From contig NZ_JBDZDT010000004.1 of the NCBI RefSeq assembly GCF_040049275.1, positions 558,001 through 622,000 of the forward strand: a DNA stretch of 64,000 nucleotides. The letters are read 5' to 3'. The notes beneath the pieces were generated by a model. The model saw only the letters and a list, made by a program, of their open reading frames with translations, searched no databases and was not told the DNA's origin. The position numbers and the translations under genes are program-made. Source of the stretch: Aquabacter sp040049275 (lineage in GTDB: Bacteria > Pseudomonadota > Alphaproteobacteria > Rhizobiales > Xanthobacteraceae). This document shows, in pieces, positions 49,068 to 56,896 of the stretch; position 1 is the first letter of the stretch; every line of letters starts with the position of its first letter.

Positions 49068-51598
49068 TGAACCCGCTCCTCGCCAAATCCCGCCCCTTGT
49101 GGATCGGCGCGCTGGCGCTCGTGGCGCTGCCCATCGTGCTGCCCGCCATCGGGCTCACGGTGAACATCGCCACCGTCGTGGTGGTGCTCTCCATCTCCGC
49201 ACTGGGGCTTAATCTTCTGGTGGGCTATACCGGCCTCACCTCGTTCGGCCATGGAGCCTGGTTCGGCCTCGGCGCCTATGCCGCGGCCATCGCCCAACGC
49301 TCCTGGTTTCCCGGCGAGATGGCGCTGCCGCTTCTGTTCTCCCTCATCTTCGTGGCGGCGGCCTCGGCGGTGATCGGCGCGCTCATCCTGCGCCGGCGCG
49401 GCGTCTATTTCGCGCTTCTGACGCTGGCACTGTCGGCGCTCGGCTACACGGTGGCATTCCGCTGGACCGAGGTGACGGGCGGCGAGGACGGGCTCGGCGG
49501 CCTTCAGCGCGGCACCCTTGGCCCCATCAATTTCGACGATCCCATCGCCTTCTACACCCTCACCGCCGTGCTCGGCCTCGGGGTGCTCTATTTCATGCTG
49601 CGGGTGGAACGCTCGCCCTTCGGGCATGTGCTCACCGCCATCCGCGAGAACCAGCTGCGCGCCACCTTCCAGGGCTACAATGTGGACCGCTACAAGCTGG
49701 TGGCCTTCATCATCTCGGCGGTGGTGACGGGCTTCGGCGGTGCCCTGTCGGTCTTCCTGCACTATATCGTCACGGCGGAAGCCATCTCCGTGCCGCTCTC
49801 CGGCGCGTTCCTCGCCATGGTGGTCATCGGCGGGATGCATAACATCCTCGGCCCGGCGCTGGGCGTGGTCTTCTACATCATCTTCCGCGAGTTCCTGTCC
49901 ATCTGGACCGCCAACTGGCTACTCTGGTTCGGCCTCATCTTCATCGGCTTCATCATCTTCTCGCCCGAGGGGCTGGTGGGCATCTGGGGCGAGATCAAGC
50001 GCCGCGTCCGTCCGCCGGTGCAGGACAGCGCGGCCATGAGCAAGCGCAAGATCTATGAGGGCCTGCCGCTGCCCGAATTCCTGCGCCCCGAGAGCCGCAT
50101 CGGCACCGTGCTGGAGGTCTCCCACGTCTCCAAGCATTTCGGCGGCATCCGGGCGGTGAACGATGTCTCGCTCACCGTGGATGCGGGCGAGATCCATGCC
50201 CTCATCGGCCCCAACGGCGCGGGCAAGACCACCACCTTCAATCTCATCTCCGGCATGTTCGGCCCCAACAGTGGCACTATCCGCCTCAAGGGTGCCTCGG
50301 TGGCGGGGTTGCCCGCCCACCGCATCTCCGGCCGGGGCCTTGCCCGCTCATTCCAGATCACCAGCCTGTTCAACGGGCTTTCCATCTACGAGAATCTGCG
50401 CCTCTCGGTGCAGGCGACCCATGCAGGGCGCTTCAACATCTGGCGCGACGTGGACGGCTACGCACACGTCCATACGGAGACGGCCGCACTGATGAAGTTC
50501 CTCGGCCTGGAAGGCATCGAGGAGATCAAGGCGGGCGATCTCTCCTATGGCGGCCAGCGGCTGGTGGACCTCGGCATCGCGCTCGCCCTGAAGCCTCAGG
50601 TGCTACTGCTGGACGAGCCACTGGCGGGCCTCGCCGCCGCCGAGCGCGAGCGGGTCTGCCGGCTGGTGCGCACCATCGCCGCCAATGTGCCCGTGCTCAT
50701 GGTGGAGCACGACATCGACCGCATCCTCGCCTTCTCCAGCCGCGTCACGGTGATGAACCAGGGCGAGGTCCTGATGACCGGCGTGCCGGATGCGGTGCGC
50801 AAAGATAAACGGGTGCAGGAGGTCTATACCGGCTCCGGCACGCCCGCCGTGGTGGGCCGCGCCGCCGGCGGGGCAGGGCCGCGCCCGATTGTCCTGGAGG
50901 TGGACAAGGTCAACACCTTCTACGGCAAGAGCCACATCCTCAACGACGTTGAGCTCAACGTGCGCGAGGGCGAGATCGTCGCGCTGCTGGGCCGCAACGG
51001 CGCGGGCAAGTCCACGCTTCTGAAGACCCTTGCCGGCCTCGTGCCCGCCCGCTCCGGCAGCATCCGCTTCGACGGGCGCGAGCTGGTGGGCCTGCCGGCC
51101 CCCGACATCGCCCGCCTCGGCATCGGCTATGTGCCCCAGGGGCGCGGCCTGTTCGCCGGCATGAGCGTGCGGGAGAACCTCGCGCTCGGCCGCCTCGCCC
51201 GCAAGACCGACGGCACCACCGGAACGGTCTGGAGCGAAGAGCGCATCTTCGAGATGTTCCCGGTGCTCAAGGCCCGCCTCAACACGCCCGCCGACTACAT
51301 GTCCGGCGGCGAGCAGCAGATGCTGGCGGTGGCGCGCGCGCTCTCCGGCAATGTGCGCCTGCTGCTCCTGGACGAGCCCTTCGAGGGCCTCGCCCCGGCG
51401 GTGATCGAGGACCTGTTCAAGGTGTTCGACCAGCTCCGCCGTGAGCTGCCCATCCTCATCGTCGAGCACAATCTCGACCTTGTTCTCGCCCTCGCAGATC
51501 GGGTGTTCGCGCTGGAGCGCGGCGCGGTGTTCCACGAGGGCGGGTCCGAAAAGCTTTTCACCAATCTCGACTACCGGAAGGAAATCCTGTGGCTGTAA
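49067..51598 (+). CDS. LivM-LivG-LivF fusion: ABC permease with two ATPase domains
   Basis: This 843-residue protein joins three parts that are usually separate. Residues 1-315 are a LivM permease with about ten membrane segments. Residues 347-590 are a LivG ATPase with Walker A GPNGAGKT (381-388), signature LSYGGQ (492-497) and Walker B VLLLDEP (512-518). Residues 608-843 are a LivF ATPase with GRNGAGKS (642-649), MSGGEQ (745-750) and LLLLDEP (765-771). Linkers at 316-346 and 591-607 are short. The frame is unbroken, and both ATPases have intact motifs, so it should be active. Confidence 0.93.
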   Translation: MNPLLAKSRPLWIGALALVALPIVLPAIGLTVNIATVVVVLSISALGLNLLVGYTGLTSFGHGAWFGLGAYAAAIAQRSWFPGEMALPLLFSLIFVAAASAVIGALILRRRGVYFALLTLALSALGYTVAFRWTEVTGGEDGLGGLQRGTLGPINFDDPIAFYTLTAVLGLGVLYFMLRVERSPFGHVLTAIRENQLRATFQGYNVDRYKLVAFIISAVVTGFGGALSVFLHYIVTAEAISVPLSGAFLAMVVIGGMHNILGPALGVVFYIIFREFLSIWTANWLLWFGLIFIGFIIFSPEGLVGIWGEIKRRVRPPVQDSAAMSKRKIYEGLPLPEFLRPESRIGTVLEVSHVSKHFGGIRAVNDVSLTVDAGEIHALIGPNGAGKTTTFNLISGMFGPNSGTIRLKGASVAGLPAHRISGRGLARSFQITSLFNGLSIYENLRLSVQATHAGRFNIWRDVDGYAHVHTETAALMKFLGLEGIEEIKAGDLSYGGQRLVDLGIALALKPQVLLLDEPLAGLAAAERERVCRLVRTIAANVPVLMVEHDIDRILAFSSRVTVMNQGEVLMTGVPDAVRKDKRVQEVYTGSGTPAVVGRAAGGAGPRPIVLEVDKVNTFYGKSHILNDVELNVREGEIVALLGRNGAGKSTLLKTLAGLVPARSGSIRFDGRELVGLPAPDIARLGIGYVPQGRGLFAGMSVRENLALGRLARKTDGTTGTVWSEERIFEMFPVLKARLNTPADYMSGGEQQMLAVARALSGNVRLLLLDEPFEGLAPAVIEDLFKVFDQLRRELPILIVEHNLDLVLALADRVFALERGAVFHEGGSEKLFTNLDYRKEILWL

Positions 51599-53022
51599 GT
51601 GGACGTCCCGACGCGCTTCTCATCGACGGCGTGTGGACCAAGGGCGAGGGTGAGCCCATCACGGTGCTGGACAAGTACCATCTGACCCCCTTCGTCACCT
51701 TCGCCAGCGCAACGCCCGCCCAGGTGGCGCGCATGATCGACACGGCCCATGCCGCCTTTAGGCGCGGCGTGCCGACGCCCTATGAGCGCGGCGCCGTGCT
51801 CGACCGGGCGGCAGCGCTGGTGGAGGCGCGCCGCGCCGACTTCGTGCAGGCCATGCAGGCGGAAGCCGGCTTCACCGAGTTCGATGCCAATGGCGAGGTC
51901 TCGCGCTGCATCCAGACGCTGAAGCTCTCCGGAGAGGAGGCGCGGCGGCTGGCCGGCGACGTCATCCCCATGGCCGGCGCGCCGCGTCAGGCGGGGCGTC
52001 TCGCTTTCACGCTGCGGGTGCCGCTGGGCGTCGTGGTGGCCATCACACCCTTCAACTCGCCGCTCAACACCGTGACCCACAAGGTGGCGCCCGCCTTCGC
52101 CGCCGGAAATGCGGTGGTGCTGAAGCCGGCGAGCGCCACGCCCATCACCGCGCTTCTCCTCACCGAGGTGCTGGTGGAGGCGGGCATTCCCGCGGGCTTC
52201 CTCTCCCTCGCCCACACCCGCGCCGAGGCGACGCAGGCGCTGCTCGCCGACGAGCGGGTGCGGTTCTTCGCCTTCACCGGCAGCACGGAGGTGGGTCGCT
52301 CCATCCAGCAGGCGGCGGGGCTGCGGCGCACCCAGATGGAGCTGGGCTCCATCGCCTTCACCATCCTCTGCGACGATGCGGACCTCGACAAGGCGCTGCC
52401 CAAGGTGGCGGGCGCCGGCTTTCGCAAGGCCGGGCAGGTGTGCACCTCGGTGCAGATGCTGCTGGTGCACCGGAGGATCGCGGACGAGGTCGCCCGGCGC
52501 CTCACGCCCCTTGTGAAGGCGCTCAATTACGGCGACCCGCACGACCCCAAGACCGAGGTCGGCCCCGTCATCAGCGAGAAGGAGGCGGTGCGCATCGAGG
52601 CCTGGGTCGAGGAGGCCGTGGCGAAGGGCGCGACGCGCCTTGCCGGCGGCCCGCGCGCGGGCTCGGTGATCCCGCCGACCTTGCTCTCTGGCATCGACAC
52701 GTCCATGCGCGTCGGCTGCTGCGAAATCTTCGGACCGGTGGTGTGCATCCTGCCCTTCGACACGCTGGACGAGGCCATCGAGCGGGTGAACGCGACGCCT
52801 TACGGGCTCGCCTCGGGCATCTTCACCAACCGCCTGCTCGACGCGCTGAAGGCGGCGGAGCGGCTGGAGGTGGGCGGCGTCCACATCAACGAGACCTCTT
52901 CCTCCCGCGTGGACCTGATGCCCTATGGCGGCTCCAAGGACAGCGGCTTCGGGCGGGAGGGGCCGCATTACACCGTGCACGAGATGACCGAAGAACGGAT
53001 CGTGACGATTTCGACCCAGTGA
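51589..53022 (+). CDS. NAD(P)-dependent aldehyde dehydrogenase
   Basis: This is a 477-residue ALDH-family enzyme. The start is GTG 51589-51591 with GGAAGGAA before it, overlapping the end of the transporter fusion gene. The general base Glu251 in MELGS and the nucleophile Cys285 in GQVCTSVQ are present, as are the cofactor motifs FTGSTEVG and ITPFNSPLN. The C-terminal MPYGGSKDSGFGREG is typical. It probably oxidises an aldehyde released by the cleavage enzymes of the cluster. Confidence 0.92.
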   Translation: MAVSGRPDALLIDGVWTKGEGEPITVLDKYHLTPFVTFASATPAQVARMIDTAHAAFRRGVPTPYERGAVLDRAAALVEARRADFVQAMQAEAGFTEFDANGEVSRCIQTLKLSGEEARRLAGDVIPMAGAPRQAGRLAFTLRVPLGVVVAITPFNSPLNTVTHKVAPAFAAGNAVVLKPASATPITALLLTEVLVEAGIPAGFLSLAHTRAEATQALLADERVRFFAFTGSTEVGRSIQQAAGLRRTQMELGSIAFTILCDDADLDKALPKVAGAGFRKAGQVCTSVQMLLVHRRIADEVARRLTPLVKALNYGDPHDPKTEVGPVISEKEAVRIEAWVEEAVAKGATRLAGGPRAGSVIPPTLLSGIDTSMRVGCCEIFGPVVCILPFDTLDEAIERVNATPYGLASGIFTNRLLDALKAAERLEVGGVHINETSSSRVDLMPYGGSKDSGFGREGPHYTVHEMTEERIVTISTQ

Positions 53023-53061
53023 GATGGCCCGGCGCAGCCGGATGCAAAGTGAGGATTTGAG

Positions 53062-53769
53062 ATGGCTGGTAATATTGCCCTCGTGTTCGGCGGCTCGCGC
53101 GGCATCGGCGCGGCCTGCGTCCGGGCGCTCGCCGCTGACGGCTTCGAAGTGGCCTATACCTATGTGAACGACGCCGGCGAGACCCCTGCCGGCGCAAAGG
53201 CCTATCGCGCCGATATCGGTGATCCCGCGCAGGTGGCGGAGACGTTCGCGGCGGTGGAGCGGGACTTCGGCGCGCGGCCGACCGTGGTGGTGGCCAATGC
53301 GGGCATCAACGTGCCCCCGGCCCCCATGGCGCAATTCTCCCCGGAGGATTTCCGGCGCCTCGTGGAAGTGAACATCGTCGGCGCCTTCAACATCCTGGCG
53401 GAGGCAGCGCGCAAGGTTCAGGACCACGGCGCGATTATCGCGCTCACCACCTCGCTGGTGCGTCATGCGGCGCCGGGCATCGGCCCCTACAGCGCCACCA
53501 AGGCGGCGGTGGAGTGCCTCGTGCGCTCCATGGCCAAGGAGCTGGCGCCGCGCGGCGTGCGGGTGAATGCGGTAGCCCCCGGCCCGGTGGACACGGACCT
53601 GTTCCGCGCCGGCAAGAACGCGGAGGCGGTGAGCCGCTCGGCGGCCATGAGCCCGTTCAACCGGGTGGGCAAGCCCGAGGAGATCGGCGCCGTGGTCGCC
53701 TTCCTGGCCTCGGACAAGGCGTCCTGGGTGCATGGACAGGTGATCCAGCCCAATGGCGGCCTGATCTGA
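53062..53769 (+). CDS. Short-chain dehydrogenase/reductase
   Basis: This is a 235-residue classical SDR. The NAD(P) motif GGSRGIG is at 10-16, VANAG at about 77-81, the catalytic Ser in LTTSLV and the YSATK motif follow. The last residues QVIQPNGGLI fit the FabG-like group. It reduces or oxidises a hydroxyl or keto group of an unknown intermediate. It is the last gene of the plus-strand catabolic unit; a hairpin follows. Confidence 0.9.
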   Translation: MAGNIALVFGGSRGIGAACVRALAADGFEVAYTYVNDAGETPAGAKAYRADIGDPAQVAETFAAVERDFGARPTVVVANAGINVPPAPMAQFSPEDFRRLVEVNIVGAFNILAEAARKVQDHGAIIALTTSLVRHAAPGIGPYSATKAAVECLVRSMAKELAPRGVRVNAVAPGPVDTDLFRAGKNAEAVSRSAAMSPFNRVGKPEEIGAVVAFLASDKASWVHGQVIQPNGGLI

Positions 53770-53790
53770 GGGCCATGCCCGACACACCGA

Positions 53791-53820
53791 GGCCGGAAAG
53801 CGCATTGCGCCTTTCCGGCC
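53791..53820 (+). terminator. Hairpin after the SDR gene
   Basis: A 10-bp stem (GGCCGGAAAG / CTTTCCGGCC) with inner CGC/GCG pairs lies 21 bases after the SDR stop. The following bases are not a clean T-run, so it is a probable but not certain terminator of the operon. Confidence 0.55.
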
Positions 53821-53862
53821 CCGGCTTTCACCGCATGAGAGGCACGACAGGAGCGCTGACGT

Positions 53863-53881
53863 CTTTATGAAATGATTTCAT
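53863..53881. promoter_or_regulatory. Perfect palindrome upstream of the glycosyltransferase-like gene
   Basis: ATGAAAT-G-ATTTCAT (53867-53881) is a perfect 15-base palindrome. Its CTTTATGAAATGAT part (53863-53876) matches the sites at 36354 and 40401. It lies 41 bases before the GTG start at 53923. Confidence 0.5.
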
Positions 53882-53922
53882 CCTATGTGGCGATGGGATG
53901 AGGGCGGCGCCTGGAGCGGATC

Positions 53923-55053
53923 GTGCATTTCTTCAATCTCGACCTCCACATCGCCATCATCAGTGACATCAAGCGCATCTTCGCCACGCTCGGCCACGAG
54001 GTGACCGACTGGACATTGTCCGGGCATGCCTGGGTCCTGGGCCGGGAGAGGGACAAGGTCGACGTCATCAACCATTTGAACTGGCGGTCCATCGATCGGG
54101 CCATGTGCGATGCGTTCTATGACCGCTACAAGGACGAGCTTGCGCGGTATGACGGGTTCATCGTGACCCACTCGCCCTGTTTCGCCATGCTTTATGAGCG
54201 GTGGAACAAGCCGATCATCACCATCGCCTCCACCCGCTACGAGCATCCCTTCACGGACCAGCCAGAAAAGTGGCGGGCATTCAACGGGTTCCTCCAGCGC
54301 GGCATCGATAGCGGCCTCATCATCCCCCTGTCGAACAACCGATACGACGCGGCCTATGCGGAGGCTTTCACCGGCCGATCCTGGCCGACCATCTCGAATT
54401 ACTGCGATTACACAGGGGCGAGCTACCAGCCCGGAAGCGATACGTTTCTCTACTGGTCAAAGTTCAAGCAACAAGAGCTGCCGCCCCATATGTTGGACAA
54501 GGACAGGCTCAAGCCGAACAGGTTCCGCCGCCTCCTGAACCGGGTGCCGTTTCTGCCAAGGGAGCATGGGTTCGGCTGGGAGGCGATCGGCACATACCGA
54601 GGCATCGTCCACATCCCCTACAACGCTTCGGTGATGTCGATCTTCGAGCAGTATGCCGCCGGCATCCCCCTGTTCTTCCCGAGCTTCGAATTCCTCATGG
54701 ATCTCTATGGGGCCCATGGCGATGCCGGCGTCCTGTCGGAGATCAGCTTCAACCAGGTTCTCAAACTGGAATCCGGCTCATCCATCATGGCCGCGCCGCT
54801 CGATCCGAACGATTTCAAGAATCCGGACAGCGTGAGCCACTGGTTGCGGTTCGCCGATTTCTACCAAACCGATATCATGCCTCACTTGGTGTATTTCGAT
54901 TCCTTTGACCACCTGCGAACAGTGCTTCGGGACACCGACCTCGACGGGGTGTCGACCAGGATGAGCGCGCATAACGCCAGGAGGAAACAGATCATCTCTT
55001 CGCAATGGGCCGACCTTCTCTCGAAGATCGAGGGTCGCGCCACCAGCTCTTGA
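53923..55053 (+). CDS. Glycosyltransferase-like protein of unknown family
   Basis: This 376-residue protein starts at GTG 53923-53925 with GGAG before it. I do not recognise the family with certainty. The order of features recalls a GT-B fold: an N-terminal MHFFNLDLHIAIISDIKRIF resembling a Rossmann-type first strand, and a C-terminal IPYNASVMSIFEQYAAGIPL followed by FPSFEFLMDLYGAHG, like the donor-site E-x-x-A-x-G-x-P segment. No signal peptide or membrane helix is seen. Base composition is lower in GC than the catabolic genes beside it, so it may be acquired and unrelated to them. Confidence 0.7.
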   Translation: MHFFNLDLHIAIISDIKRIFATLGHEVTDWTLSGHAWVLGRERDKVDVINHLNWRSIDRAMCDAFYDRYKDELARYDGFIVTHSPCFAMLYERWNKPIITIASTRYEHPFTDQPEKWRAFNGFLQRGIDSGLIIPLSNNRYDAAYAEAFTGRSWPTISNYCDYTGASYQPGSDTFLYWSKFKQQELPPHMLDKDRLKPNRFRRLLNRVPFLPREHGFGWEAIGTYRGIVHIPYNASVMSIFEQYAAGIPLFFPSFEFLMDLYGAHGDAGVLSEISFNQVLKLESGSSIMAAPLDPNDFKNPDSVSHWLRFADFYQTDIMPHLVYFDSFDHLRTVLRDTDLDGVSTRMSAHNARRKQIISSQWADLLSKIEGRATSS

Positions 55054-55095
55054 GGCCGTCGTTCCGCGCTCCGGTCGTCGCGCCGGGCCGGCGGC

Positions 55096-55860
55096 TCAGC
55101 CGGCTGCCTCGGGACGGGCGCTGAACCCCCGATCGCAAACGCGGCGGTCATAATCATCCGCCAGGGCGCGCAGGGCCGCGCCGCCGTCTCCGGTGAACGA
55201 GGGGCCGTGCATGAGCGCCAGCGTGCGCGGCGCGAGCTCGGACAGGCCCCGGATCGTGGCGCCCATGTCCGGATTGAGGCTGGAATATTTGAACAGGTCC
55301 TCAGCTGCAATCGCCGGCCCGACAATATCGCCCTCGGTCAGCCCCTTGCCGTTGCCGAGCTGGGTGAACAGGTCCCCGCACATCAGCGTGCGCGTCGTTT
55401 CCTCATACAGCACGCCGGCGTCCCAGCCGTGAGGGGTATGCGGCGTGTCGATGAAGCGGACGCGCTTGCCGCCGAGATCGATCACTTCGCCATCATTCAG
55501 TTCGCGCGGCGTGCGATCCGCGAAGTCGTCGAGCGAGACCATGCAGCCGGTGTGGCCGTGGGCCGGCGTTGCGTGCGGCGCGGCCGCGAGCCATTCGTTC
55601 ATGGCGCCGCACTCGTCAGCCTCGAAATGGCCGAACGCGATCCAGCGCAGCCGCTCGGGCGGGATGATGCGGCTGAGGGCCTCCCGGTTGAGCGGAAACA
55701 TCTTCCGCAGGCCCGTGTGGAACATCAGCGGCTCGTCCGCGAGGATGAGAAACTGATTGAACGTGAAGCCGGCGGGCGGCGCGATGTGCGGCACGTAGGT
55801 CGAGAGCCGATAGATGCCGTCGGCGATTTCGCTGATCTTCGTTTCCACGAATTCCTCCAT
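55096..55860 (-). CDS. MBL-fold protein with flavodiiron-type HxExD site
   Basis: This 254-residue metallo-beta-lactamase fold protein has the first metal motif HFEADE (H78, E80, D82), the HxExD form typical of flavodiiron and ODP oxygen-binding domains, not the zinc HxHxDH. Further ligands are HGHTG, the Asp in MCGDLF and LMHGPS. There is no flavodoxin domain, so electrons would have to come from another protein. It may bind or reduce oxygen or NO, or act as a sensor. It is divergent from a TetR gene that probably controls it. Confidence 0.85.
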   Translation of the reverse strand: MEEFVETKISEIADGIYRLSTYVPHIAPPAGFTFNQFLILADEPLMFHTGLRKMFPLNREALSRIIPPERLRWIAFGHFEADECGAMNEWLAAAPHATPAHGHTGCMVSLDDFADRTPRELNDGEVIDLGGKRVRFIDTPHTPHGWDAGVLYEETTRTLMCGDLFTQLGNGKGLTEGDIVGPAIAAEDLFKYSSLNPDMGATIRGLSELAPRTLALMHGPSFTGDGGAALRALADDYDRRVCDRGFSARPEAAG

Positions 55861-55930
55861 GCGATCGCTGGATGAGATCCCCCCACTCCCGGTGCGGCCG
55901 GGTGGTCGACGTCTGGTGCATTTTCGCGAT

Positions 55931-55967
55931 ACATATATGTGTAGTGGAAATTGACCAGCGCGTCAAT
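55931..55967. promoter_or_regulatory. TetR-type operator between the MBL and tetR genes
   Basis: ATTGAC-N6-GTCAAT (55950-55967) is a perfect 18-base inverted repeat, and ACATATATGT (55931-55940) is a perfect palindrome beside it, in the 118-base divergent spacer. A TetR dimer bound here would block both promoters. Confidence 0.65.
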
Positions 55968-55978
55968 ATTGGGTACAC

Positions 55979-56572
55979 ATGAGCGTGCAGTTGAAATCAG
56001 AAAAACGGACCTACACCCTGAGGCGCCGCGCCGAGCAGCAGGCGGAAACCCGGCGCCGCATCGTCGAAGCTGCGGTCGATCTGCACGGCAGCATCGGCCC
56101 GGCGCTGACGACCTTCAGCATGGTCGCGGAGCGCGCCGGGGTTCAGCGCCATACGCTCTATGCGCATTTCCCTGATGAGCGCAGCCTCTACCTCGCCTGT
56201 TCGGGGCTGGCGATCGAGCGCGATCCGCCGCCGGATGCCGATCCGTGGCGCGCCATCGAGGATCAGCACGAGCGCTGGCGGGTGGGTCTGCGCGCGATCT
56301 ATGGCTGGTACGAGCGCAATGCGGCGCTGACCGCCTGCGTGCTCCGCGACGCCGAAAGCCACGCGCTTGTCAGGGAGATTGTGGAGCTGCGGCTCGGGCC
56401 GCCCATGGCCGCCTGCCGGGAGGTGCTCGGCGCGAAGCTGGGCGCGAAGCAGCGCGCGGTGCTGCAGCTGGCGCTGAGTTTCTTCACATGGCGGACGCTG
56501 GTGCGCGAAGGCGGCCTAAAGCCGGGCGCCGCCGTGGAGGCGATGGTTCAGGCCATCGATTGCGCAAAGTGA
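55979..56572 (+). CDS. TetR-family transcriptional regulator
   Basis: This is a 197-residue regulator with an N-terminal TetR HTH (about residues 24-70: RRRIVEAAVDLHGSIG, FSMVAERAGVQRHTLYAHF) and a helical ligand-binding C-terminal domain. Upstream of the HTH there is a basic stretch (EKRTYTLRRRAEQQ). It is divergent from the MBL-fold gene with an inverted repeat between them, so it most likely represses that gene and itself. The inducer is unknown. Confidence 0.9.
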   Translation: MSVQLKSEKRTYTLRRRAEQQAETRRRIVEAAVDLHGSIGPALTTFSMVAERAGVQRHTLYAHFPDERSLYLACSGLAIERDPPPDADPWRAIEDQHERWRVGLRAIYGWYERNAALTACVLRDAESHALVREIVELRLGPPMAACREVLGAKLGAKQRAVLQLALSFFTWRTLVREGGLKPGAAVEAMVQAIDCAK

Positions 56573-56684
56573 GACTTGAAGCGCAATGCCGCTCCCGAGC
56601 TTGACGCTCGTTCACCCCGGAGAGCCTTGGGAATGCGATGGGGAACGTCTGCGGTTGGATGGACCGCTAGGTCACTGAAATAAA

Positions 56685-56761
56685 TGGCGCGCCCGAAGAG
56701 ATTCGAACTCCTGACCCCCAGATTCGTAGTCTGGTGCTCTATCCAGCTGAGCTACGGGCGC
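56685..56761 (-). tRNA. tRNA-Arg (anticodon ACG)
   Basis: The minus strand folds into a full cloverleaf of 77 bases with the acceptor stem GCGCCCG / CGGGCGC, D-loop AGCTGGATAGAGC, anticodon arm CCAGA-CTACGAA-TCTGG (anticodon ACG) and T-arm with GTTCGAATC. Discriminator G and the CCA end are encoded. In the cell A34 should be changed to inosine by TadA to read CGU, CGC and CGA. Confidence 0.96.
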
Positions 56762-56896
56762 TTATTTCCCCGCCGGTTGGAACCGGCATGGAGGAGGTCT
56801 CCGAGGGAGGTCTCCAGGGGCTCGCAGCAGCAAGCCACCAGCGAGGGGCGTCAGGTACCCTTTTTTGTTTCCCAAGGCAAGGCCCGAACCCAAGCT

